Origin: Diadema setosum
Taxonomy: Eukaryota > Echinodermata > Echinoidea > Diadematoida > Diadematidae
Length of the DNA stretch: 64,000 bases
Assembly: GCA_033980235.1 (NCBI GenBank)
Contig: CM067075.1
Coordinates: forward strand, 23,004,061 to 23,068,060
Reading direction: 5' to 3'
This document shows, piece after piece, positions 34,410 to 43,146 of the stretch (the stretch's first letter is position 1; every line of letters starts with the position of its first letter). The notes under the pieces are model-generated. The model saw only the letters and a program-made list of their open reading frames with translations, ran no database searches and was not told the origin of the DNA. The position numbers and the translations under genes are program-made.

Positions 34410-34845
34410 TTTGTTTGTTTGATAGATACTTTATTTTCTGCAAATCAATATATACATAAATTGAATAATCGTGAACATGGGAAACATACAAAGTATATTT
34501 GAAACAGAGTCGTTTGACTTGCATAAACAACGATATAAAAGGAAATTAATGATATTACAGTATGCATGTCTATGCAGCTGGGATTACAATAACAATATTA
34601 TATTTAAGAAATGATAATGCAGAGGGCCGCCATTGTAAGCATTGCTTGAAAAGATGGCCGGCCCGAGGAAAAGGTAGGTAGGTAAATTGGTAAACAATAC
34701 AAATTCTGCTGCGAAGATAGCAGGGGAAAATAAACTCTGATGTGTAATTGTGGTGAATGTGCGTGCGAGTGCTTGAGAGAGCACAGGGGCAGATAGGCTG
34801 GGATTTGGAATGATAAAATTGGTTTGCTGGAAGAGGGAATGACTT
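34410..34845 (-). mobile_element. Reversed LINE 3' UTR-like fragment
   Basis: On the minus strand it ends AGAAAATAAAGTATCTATC then (CAAA)n. This is a typical LINE tail but has no coding remnant. Confidence 0.35.
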
Positions 34846-34848
34846 ACG

Positions 34849-35493
34849 ATGTTGCTACTATCGGGAGACCAATTTAACATAAGTCATATAAATTATGACT
34901 TATTAAAAAAAAATTCTCATTGTGATGAGAACAGAGAGACTCTTGCTGGTGCTAGAAATATTGACATTTTGAATACACTCAAACATTTTTTTTTTCCTGT
35001 TCATATTTTGCAGAGTATATATTCTTGTTTAATATCTCCACACTTCAATTATGGAATTTTGGCGTGGGGAAATGCAATTCACTCATTACCAGATTCCCTT
35101 CTCCGTATTCAAAAGCGTGCAATAAGAATCATAAACCACGCCGGATATTTTGCCCATACCAATTGTTTTTTCCATCAAAACAGAATTCTGAAAATTTCAG
35201 ACTTATTTTCTTATAATCTCGGAATTTTTATGTATAAACTAACAACTAATGAATTACCATCTGTTTTTATCCACATGTTCAAAAGGAATCGTTCTATCCA
35301 CTGTTATCCCACTCGCCAGAGTGACGCCTATCACCTTCCCCGTACTCGCACTATTTTTGCAAAGAAGACAATTACTGGACCCAGATATTGGAATGATCTC
35401 CCTCTAGACATCACTTCTTCCTTATCCTTATTCACCTTCAAACGCAAATTAAAACAGTTATTACTTAGTGGATACACACTACCAAGCCTTTAG
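34849..35493 (+). pseudogene. Non-LTR retrotransposon reverse transcriptase (ORF2), C-terminal fragment
   Basis: A 214-residue frame matching the region after the RT palm/thumb in CR1/L2-like ORF2 proteins. Visible marks are SIYSCLISPHFNYGILAWGN, RIQKRAIRIINHAGYFAHTN and GPRYWNDLPLDI near the end. The catalytic YxDD core and the endonuclease are absent, so this is a 5'-truncated copy, the normal fate of LINE insertions. The frame is intact to its natural stop, which suggests a fairly recent insertion. The first 30 residues may be read-through from flanking DNA. Confidence 0.8.
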
Positions 35494-35996
35494 CAACCTT
35501 TTTATGCTCCCAGTCTTTTGTACCTGTCCTCAGCACCAAGTTATTCAAGTGATTTCATGGTACCGATACATCTTATAATATAGCATTTTTGTTATTCAAA
35601 CACTGCGAGATTTGTAAGCAGTCTGGTTTGTGCGATATCTATGTGGTTCATTAGTTAATTACTCATCGATTTTTGGTACTGGTGTAATTTTAGTTGGTCA
35701 AGACAAACAAATCCGTTCTCCGTGTAAAATTATATGCCTATGAACTCGGGAACCTGCAGTTTTACAAGCTTTAAAGCTTTTATGTAGGCCCCATCATATT
35801 TCTTATACTTACTAGTGACATTTTCATACGATGTGACCATGTACATTTGTGTCAAGTATATTTTCTTTTTCTTCTACAATCAAAAGACATGATTGTATAT
35901 ATTTTGTACTCTTGTTTTGTCAATAATTTTGTAATGTCATCATTGAGAAAATGGAAATATGAAATAAATTTGAACTGAACTGAACTGAACTGAATG
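35494..35996 (+). mobile_element. 3' UTR and tail of the LINE
   Basis: Runs from the ORF2 stop to a (CTGAA)n tail at about 35,972-35,993 preceded by AAATAAATTTG. Short tandem tails of this kind, not poly-A, mark CR1/L2/Crack-type elements. Confidence 0.7.
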
Positions 35997-36239
35997 AAAT
36001 GTGCGAGGACGAAAGCATTTTTTTTTTTTGAACTATCAGCATCCAGGCGTTGTAATATGTTTGTTGGCAGCACTTAACACTGGTTGACAGCAGAGAAATA
36101 CAGAACATCCAGAAAATACTCTCCACATCCACCCCATTCATACCCCTCTTCCCCCCCCCCCCCCTGCCTTCCAAGAACGAAATAAAGTTTCGCTCTATTG
36201 TCCCATTAGGGTGACTTGATTAGATCATGAGACATACAG

Positions 36240-36930
36240 CGCTCGGGTCACTCATGCGCGCCGCACTTTCTCACACAGAGCAGGCACTGTGGCACAGGGG
36301 TAAATGGATTGTTCAAACATTTCTCAGTTCCGCAGCAGCGACAGCAAGCGGAGAAGTACAGTAATTTTCGTCCGCTTGCCAGTTCAATCTCAGTAGCCAA
36401 GCTGTACTGTCAGGTCGTGTTTTGACAGGAGCAGCACTCACAAGGACCCGTCGCTGCCTACGTTGCTGGCAGCGGATTTCCCACACCCGTGTCTGCCGTC
36501 GAGTAACGGGTGGAAAGAGAAGATACGCCAACTATCTAGGGGACTGAGCGGCAAGCGAAACGTGTTGCCGTTTCTCCGTGTTTACCTCGCTCCTGCCCGA
36601 GTGTCGATTTCCTCTTTTTGGATTTAGTTGAATATACGACCCGGACTGTACTGGGAATTATCTTCCTTCGTTCACGGAGTTGGTTACATATCTCCGTTCT
36701 CAAACTGTCAGCCCTTTCGGTACGGGTGGACTGTGGAACTTACCCGCGCTCGCACCCCTTGACAAGTTCGCAGTCTCGGATTTGCTTACATTTCCCCTCA
36801 CCTCTTGGAAGAAGTGTATGTACGCGTACACAGACAAGACTTGGGTTAGTGTTCCATGGGCTAATGTGTGAACTGCATACCGTACGGGATACTATCGCAC
36901 CGAAGAAATCCCCAAGAAAGTTTCGCCGGT
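36240..36930 (+). promoter_or_regulatory. Candidate promoter and 5' non-coding exon of a second gene
   Basis: GC/CpG-richer than its surroundings, apparently single-copy, and ends in TTTCGCCG|GTAAGT, a near-perfect splice donor at 36,931. The small frames inside (e.g. from 36,618) have no motif, so a 5' UTR exon is likelier than a coding one. No downstream acceptor or coding exon is recognised within the window. Confidence 0.35.
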
Positions 36931-37281
36931 AAGTTTATTGGTATCAATGAACATTTCTCCTAAAAGTGAAGACTTTATATGAATCTTTGAGACTTCTAAA
37001 TTTCGTCTCAGCACAAATCAGTGCCATACATGACAGATTTATCTAGCGTGACAGTTTGCGATATTTAATTGATGTGTGACAGACAAGTTTGTTATGTTTG
37101 CATGGTTAACCTTTTTTGACGGTGGCATGGGCTGTTTCATTTCGACACGTCAAGTTCAATCGGCTTGTCGAGTTTGCTCCTAAATCAAGGTAATGGCAAT
37201 ATGACGGCTGCGTTTCCGCGGTTATGAGGCATATTTAGTCACTAGGATAGGATAGGAGGCGACGATAAATTAATGATAGAG

Positions 37282-37291
37282 CAAGGAGGTA

Positions 37292-37331
<40 letters not shown>

Positions 37332-37346
37332 ATACCTCCTCAAGTG
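37282..37346. mobile_element. Hairpin element A, loop expanded by (GT)n
   Basis: CAAGGAGGTAT ... ATACCTCCTCAAGTG around a 36-bp (GT)n. It is flanked by GATAGAG at 37,275-37,281 and 37,347-37,353. Confidence 0.6.
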
Positions 37347-37353
37347 GATAGAG

Positions 37354-37383
37354 CAGGGAGGTGAGACTCTTCTCCCCTCCCTG
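37354..37383. mobile_element. Hairpin element B
   Basis: 30 bp, CAGGGAGGTGAG ... CTCCCCTCCCTG. It shares GATAGAG with element A on its left and has a third GATAGAG at 37,384-37,390. Confidence 0.7.
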
Positions 37384-37454
37384 GATAGAGTGAGTAGCAT
37401 TCAAGTGAATGGAAGTACAACGGATGCACACACTGTAGTAATATTATATTGGAC

Positions 37455-37480
37455 TAAAGAGGTATCTATACACCTCCTTG
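37455..37480. mobile_element. Hairpin element C
   Basis: 26 bp, TAAAGAGGTAT ... ATACACCTCCTTG. Flanks ATTGGAC and ATGGGAC (6 of 7). Confidence 0.5.
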
Positions 37481-37645
37481 ATGGGACCAGAGTTATGGGC
37501 TTGTATACTCTTTGGGTACTAGTATTTGTTCTGTATCGGTCCACAGATACCAGGGAGTATTGTGAATAGGGCCTACGGTCAATGGTGAATCCCCACTGCA
37601 GACTTGACAGGTGAATCAGTCCGCTAGTTCTCATGTGCATGAAAC

Positions 37646-37718
37646 CAAAAAAAAAAAAAAAAGAAAAGAAAAGAAGAAGAAAAAACAAGGAGATACTAGG
37701 CTCGCCTATACCTCCTTG
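37646..37718. mobile_element. Hairpin element D with A-rich insert
   Basis: 73 bp. An A/GA-rich run is followed by CAAGGAGATA ... TATACCTCCTTG. Perfect 7-bp flanks ATGAAAC at 37,639-37,645 and 37,719-37,725. Confidence 0.55.
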
Positions 37719-37904
37719 ATGAAACCATGCGCATGCACGTGTTTGGTTTCTTGATGATTCTTATATGATTCAAATATAAACATCATAATTAAATTAATTA
37801 TTTTTGTTTTGTTTGTTCCACGTGGAAGGATAACAAGACATTTCACGTTCGAACTAGACAGATGGGAGCGAGATCCCCTCCTCCTCCTCTCATCTCGTAG
37901 AAAG

Positions 37905-38040
37905 ATATATTTCATTTCATTTTCATTTTATTGCTTCTGCATGGTACAAGACATCAACTAAATCACATACTTCGAAAGTATGTTACACATGGTTCATCAC
38001 TATTCATGGCTGATTTTGCACATGAAAGGTAAGAAAATCA
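37905..38040 (-). mobile_element. Reversed LINE 3' tail
   Basis: On the minus strand it ends ATAAAATGAAAATGAAATGA, an AT-rich tandem tail. No ORF. Confidence 0.35.
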
Positions 38041-38070
38041 TTGTGACAGAGAACAGAGATATAATAAAAG

Positions 38071-38126
<56 letters not shown>

Positions 38127-38130
38127 TATT
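38071..38130. repeat. (TA)n microsatellite
   Basis: About 30 TA units with a few interruptions at the right. Confidence 0.95.
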
Positions 38131-38233
38131 AGCATATGTTCGTATATTCTATTATTTTATATGCCGATCTCTATTCTCTCTCCCTTTCTCTCTGCCTGTT
38201 TCAACTCTGAGTCTGAGAGATATGATCTGACCA

Positions 38234-38587
38234 ATGACTATGATGGTTGCCCAAATCGGACATTCAATGCTTCAGTGCTCATTTTCAACTCCTGATGCTT
38301 TTCAATTGACCAAACTCACAAACTGGCCAATTACAAAAACTATACAAAACGTCGCTGCACGCATCGATTCTTTGTCAAGCAAACGCAGTCACCTATACCC
38401 CTATATCCTAACGAGTCTTCATTGGTTGCTTGTAAAAGAGCGTGTTAATTTTAAAATACTTCTTCTGGTTTATCATGTCATTGAGGGAACAGCTCCTGAT
38501 TACAATGTATGTTTATTTTGTCAATACCAACCTACGCGAACTCTTCGATCCTCAACTTCTGGTCACTTTATATTCTGCTTTCTGTAG
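38234..38587 (+). pseudogene. CR1-type retrotransposon ORF2, C-terminal fragment
   Basis: QNVAARIDSLSSKRSHLYPY, LTSLHWLLVKERVNFKILLL and YHVIEGTAPDYN followed by TRTLRSS match the very conserved end of CR1-like ORF2 (xNAAARLV..., LHWLPVxxRIxFKIL, hxGxAPxY, SRxLRSS). RT and endonuclease domains are missing. The frame stops early at TAG 38,585-38,587, and the usual final RLWNSLP segment is frameshifted or lost, so this copy is dead. Confidence 0.82.
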
Positions 38588-38870
38588 TACATGTATCTAA
38601 TTGGGGGAATTAGCTTTCTTTTCCATATAAAGTGAGCTGAAAGACTCAAGCTCTATAACGTCTTCTAGGAGTAACTTAAAATCCTATTTGTTTGACAGTG
38701 CGTTTTGAAGACAGACATTCATGTCTTCTTTTTATCTTCTTCTTCTTTAATGTATGTATTTTCAGTCTTTTTGCTGTGGTGTATTAAAGCGCCTTGAGCA
38801 TTTAATCAGAATGAAAAATGGCGTTAGAAATTGTATGTGTTATTGTTATTATTATCATCATTATTATTAT
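38588..38870 (+). mobile_element. CR1-type 3' UTR
   Basis: AAAGCGCCTTGAGCATTTAA ... AAATGGCGTTAGAAATTGTA ... (ATT)n is the standard CR1-like 3' end, continuing the ORF2 fragment. Confidence 0.7.
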
Positions 38871-39080
38871 ATCTTCATACTCAGTAAAGCAGCAAGTCCG
38901 TTCTTAAATATGACAGTGACCACTTAGATTTAGTCACTTCCCGACACCCCACACAGCTACCCTATATCGACACATGATCCAGGTCTCTGAAATCAGATAC
39001 AGAATTTCCGGTTGCAAACTATAGCTGTGTGTTTTGCATGTAGCATAGATAGTAGTAGCCACGTCATGACTTGGTTCAAC

Positions 39081-39112
39081 CATGGAGCTACTAACGTGTT
39101 AGTAGCTCCATG
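39081..39112. mobile_element. Hairpin element E
   Basis: 32 bp with perfect 15-bp arms CATGGAGCTACTAAC and a 2-base loop. GTTCAAC at 39,074-39,080 and 39,113-39,119. Confidence 0.75.
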
Positions 39113-39119
39113 GTTCAAC

Positions 39120-39150
39120 CAGGGAGGTGGAAGAGAGATCCACCTCCCTG
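39120..39150. mobile_element. Hairpin element F
   Basis: 31 bp, arms CAGGGAGGTGG with a 9-base loop. It is adjacent to E across GTTCAAC, with a third GTTCAAC at 39,151-39,157. A further TCCATGGTTCAAC remnant lies at 39,219-39,231. Confidence 0.75.
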
Positions 39151-39400
39151 GTTCAACCATGCTAACCATTGGGCTACAGCACAACTCAACTACTTAGTGT
39201 AATACTGTAGCTAGTAGGTCCATGGTTCAACGCGCGGGATGTAGATTTCTTGTGTCGTGCGGAATATTTAATTCACACGTGCAAATGTTGCATTGGAGCT
39301 GGATCTTGATATACAGTATACATCTCTCTCCAAGCTTGACGAATGAGGTACAGGAGACGGCGGCCTGTTGCAGTGAGTTACAAAGCCTGCATGGTTGCAT

Positions 39401-39415
39401 CAAGGAGGTACCTTG
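39401..39415. mobile_element. Hairpin element G (minimal)
   Basis: 15 bp, CAAGGAGGTACCTTG, between GTTGCAT (39,394-39,400) and GTTGTAT (39,416-39,422). Confidence 0.5.
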
Positions 39416-39422
39416 GTTGTAT

Positions 39423-39437
39423 TAAGGAGGTGCCTTG
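39423..39437. mobile_element. Hairpin element H (minimal)
   Basis: 15 bp, TAAGGAGGTGCCTTG, between GTTGTAT and GTTGCAT (39,438-39,444). A third start CAAGGAGGTTATGCC follows without a right arm. A simple 22-bp tandem duplication is the alternative reading. Confidence 0.45.
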
Positions 39438-39792
39438 GTTGCATCAAGGAGGTTATGCCTTTAATGTCTCCTTTCAAACTCGAGATCGGAGGGGCAGGAC
39501 TGTATCTAGAGGGAGAGCTGATGTAGCTACGAAAAATGTTTAAGCTTTATTTTTTTTTTCAATTAGGTATCACAGGCAACTTGTAAGCTACCTCCTTTTT
39601 TATATAATGGCCTTGATGAAGCGCTGAATTATAAAACAAATATGGCCCACTTGTAACAAAAAGAGAACAGATAACAGCTATCGGACATCACTGCACTGTT
39701 TATGATCCCTGTTATGAGCGACAAAATACGTATACTATATAAAGTACTAGGGTGTATGAGCACTGCACATGCGGATAGGATAGGAGTAAAAC

Positions 39793-39815
39793 CAGGGAGG
39801 CAACCCACCTCCCTA
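39793..39815. mobile_element. Hairpin element J
   Basis: 23 bp, CAGGGAGGCAACCCACCTCC followed by CTA. Preceded by GTAAAAC and followed by GAAAAC, a decayed duplication. Confidence 0.5.
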
Positions 39816-40280
39816 GAAAACCGAGGTGCCTCCCGCTACAACGATCACGATTAGATTTGGGCTGGTCGACGAGAGAAACAGGTGGTCAACGCGAGGGCAC
39901 ACAAGTTCTCCGTTATGACCAATTTTTCAACGGGCACAGTATACTTGACCAGGCACAGCGGCTGAGGTTTCAGTAATATTTCTTGTAGTTGTTAGACGTA
40001 TGAGATGACGTCTGTAGAGCTTTCTTGAACATGTGGGGAAATGAGTAGGGCCTACTCCGAGTAGAATCATTCTTTATATCTAAACGTATGCTTTTTCGTC
40101 AAATGTTTTGTGGTTCTATTTGGTACAGCAAATAGGTTGGGATTGTGTATAGTTATGTTTTTTGAAGGTTTGTATATTGTGTTAATCGCTTCGGGTCGTT
40201 AGTCCTCAGTGCTATTATGATAAAATATTTGACCACTATTCCCGAGAAACCGGGCAACTTGCGAAAGTGAAAAAGAAAAA

Positions 40281-40318
40281 TAACAGCAACAACAACAACA
40301 ACAACAACAACATCAACA
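40281..40318. repeat. (CAA)n microsatellite
   Basis: About 11 CAA units. Confidence 0.9.
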
Positions 40319-41690
40319 ACGGTATAAACCGCTTGGTTTTCTAACTTTGATTTCGTCAGCATAAAATGCTTTTCTTTCGAGACGCAGGTACATGTATGGG
40401 ATCAAGGTTGTGTATCAAGAAGAGGCAAATAACAACGGCTATAATCCAGGTTCAGCAATGTCAAGCTCAGGCAAAGCATGTTTTGATGTCGACTTGCTTC
40501 AGGCTCAGACCTCGTACGTAGCTCCATGCTCAGACTATACACAGACAGAACAGTAACGGAAAAGTAGTATGGATGTCGTCGGGACTGGAGATGCCCGCCA
40601 AGTTACGACAGCGTTGAAAGATGACTCCAAAACGTCCGTGATTAGCCAAGTATAGAGTTTATCATGGCAATGATCAATCTGGCCCCCTGACCTATTCGCC
40701 CTAACCTGGAGTGATAAATCATCGCTTCTACAGCATTACCTGCTGTAAATAGTGTAATCGTTGTGCATGTTCCTCGTGGAAATAATATTATGACGCAGTG
40801 AATAGGAATCGTTAGATGAAGCTCTCGCTTAGAATCTGAAGCGGGCCCGAGAAGAGGCTTCTGTCGACAATTACGTCCTATTGTGTCTTTGTGCGCAAAG
40901 TTTCCGCAGTTGGCTAACTTTATTAGGCACCACTTGACTGCTGTGGCCTCTATAATGCGTGACAAGTCCATCTCTTCACAGCTCTTTTGTGATCGGCTTG
41001 GAGCACGGGAAAGAGCTGCCCAGCCAGGCCCGGTTTCTTGTCGGGGGGTTTATTGTTAAATGCGTTGGCGTTGGCGATTTGTAGAGGGGAAACACAATCA
41101 CCCGAGAAAGGACCCCAGCGATTACTAGCATTGTCGAATTCGCGATTGGAGATTCGGGGCCCTACCGAGTGCCATTCACCGTGTCAATGGGCTGGGGAAG
41201 GCGTGTTTTTCAGGTACTCCTCCTTTGAATACATACTGGGAAGGGGACCTCCGCCTTCTCATGTAAGTTTATGCCTCCGTCGAGAATTGTCGTTTTGATA
41301 ACACCGTATATGGCGCGATTTTGACAGCTCGCTTCCACCCAGGGGACGGGACATGGCCGATCCTCTCATAATAATATCGTGGGCAAAAATTTGGGGAGAC
41401 TCCACTGCGAGTTGTTCATGTCATAAATCGCAGATCCCTACATCGTGTTTATGTACCTCTCCTGAGCATTGACTTGTTCCACGAATCTGCGGAATGTGTT
41501 CGGGTGCTCCCTATCCCCGTGTATGTACAATGTATGCTGTGTTATTATATCCTCCTTTCATTTTTTCCAATATTAGAAATAGATGTTGTTTTTTGTGTAG
41601 GGTAATATCACGCTCAACCGCAGGTTTGCTACTGCAGTCAAAATGATCGTCATTTCCCCTTTCTCACAAACGAATAATTCAAGCGGTCCG
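40319..41690. other. No gene recognised; GC-richer unique-looking DNA
   Basis: The stretch 40,440-41,480 is more balanced in GC than its surroundings, with no exon-like block. The frame 41,038-41,298 has no motif. It could be regulatory sequence, but nothing direct shows this. Confidence 0.3.
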
Positions 41691-41696
41691 TATACA

Positions 41697-41726
41697 CAGG
41701 GAGGTGGTTCTCTTTCCACCTCCCTG
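41697..41726. mobile_element. Hairpin element K
   Basis: 30 bp, arms CAGGGAGGTGG with an 8-base loop. Perfect flanks GTATACA at 41,690-41,696 and 41,727-41,733. Confidence 0.78.
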
Positions 41727-41866
41727 GTATACAGTACCTCCACACTAAGATGGGACAGGAGATAAAGAGGTCATATCGGGGATATACAGAAGGGGCGACG
41801 AGAGACACCCCCCCCCCCCCCCACTCCAGAAGGTTCGCTCCATATCGAGACCATTCATAACTGATT

Positions 41867-42490
41867 AAAGAGGAGTTCCAGTCCAGATATAAAGTTAGTA
41901 TGCTAAGAAAGAGTAAAATCTAACCAGTACAACAGTGAAAATTTAATCAAAATTGGATAAGAATTAGGGAAGTTACATTTGTATGAAGTTACGCAAATAT
42001 CTGCGGTACAGTTCTCGTACAGTTGATTCTATGAATATGCAGATGAGTGAGCTGATGATGTCATCACCTTACAATTTTCCGTTGGTCTTGTACAAAAAAG
42101 AAAATTGCGAAAATTTACTGTTTCTGTTATTACAGTGTAGGCTCAAAACATGATGGTATGTCTGGTTGTATAACTTCAGAATAACTATCAGTTATGGTAG
42201 ATATATCGGGATTTGAGACTGGGATGTAGGGCCTATAGATTATAATTGTATTTGAATGAAAAACTAGAAATTTCATAATCGTATGTAGGCCTACAAACTG
42301 TGCAAGTTTTGAGGGTACTAAATGTGACATCATTACTTCATTATTTGTATGCATGTATTTATATTGACTGTTCAAGAACTATATCCTGGAAAAAATAGTA
42401 CAAACTTTATCCGATTTTGATAAAATTCTCATTGTGGTAGGTACTGAGTAAAATTATCTCCTTCTTTTCAGACTAACTGTAATCTGCACT
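41867..42490. mobile_element. 620-bp foldback element, diverged copy 2
   Basis: GTTCCAGTCCAGATATAAAG at the left and CAGACTAACTGTAATCTGCA at the right, with the same internal blocks (CAGTTCTCGTACAGTTGA, AATATGCAGATGAGTGAGCT). The right end is decayed next to a piece of the 92-bp MITE (42,500-42,568). Confidence 0.65.
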
Positions 42491-42499
42491 ATAGAGAGT

Positions 42500-42568
42500 C
42501 ACGTATACTCGGGCAGGTGTCTATGGGAAATGTGTGTATAGCAAAATCAGTCCGTCCACAATACGGGT
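42500..42568. mobile_element. Partial 92-bp palindromic MITE
   Basis: GTATACTCGGGCAGGTGTCT followed by ATGGGAAATGTGTGTATAGC, as at 10,393. Confidence 0.55.
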
Positions 42569-43106
42569 GAGTGCTTTCTCGAATTGAGGCCCTCTTTTCC
42601 AGAATGGATGCCCTCCTGATGAAGAGAGGACGGTGAGTGAAAGTAAACAAAGAGACACATGCAAAAGAGGAAGGAGAAGCAGATAATGGTGAAGAACAGA
42701 CGGAGGAGGAGGAGGAGGAGGAAGAAGAAGTCGATGGAGAAGTTGAAGATTACAACAAGGATAGAAGAAGAGTAGGAGGCTATCATAATGTACAGGAGAA
42801 GAAGAGTAAGAGTTTAGCGGCAGCAGTTGTAATAATTGCAATAGAAGTACATGTGTATAGCTGTCGTGGTAGTATAGTTTTAGTAGTGAAGCAGTATTAT
42901 ACTACAAGTGTATAGTAGGAGCAGTGGTAACGTAGTTGAACGAAATTACGAGTCGATTTTTACCGTATTACTGATTGAAGCTTACAGCGAAATAGTAAGT
43001 GACTCCACACTATTCTACTTTTGATGAAGTTACGATTGAGGACCATCAAATTGCCGTACGTCGTAGGATAAGAGCTCTGCCATGATAAACATGATTTCCA
43101 ATAAGC
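42569..43106. other. No gene recognised
   Basis: A GAGGAA-rich purine stretch (42,690-42,730) gives an acidic frame with no motif. Confidence 0.4.
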
Positions 43107-43113
43107 GTCCAAC

Positions 43114-43139
43114 CATGAACCCTACCACTAGGGTCCATG
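43114..43139. mobile_element. Hairpin element L
   Basis: 26 bp, CATGAACCCTA ... TAGGGTCCATG with one arm mismatch. Perfect flanks GTCCAAC at 43,107-43,113 and 43,140-43,146. Confidence 0.7.
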
Positions 43140-43146
43140 GTCCAAC

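Noticed and set aside
34849..34940. Start of a complete LINE ORF
   Set aside because: The first residues show no ORF2 similarity; the Met is only the first in an open read-through frame.
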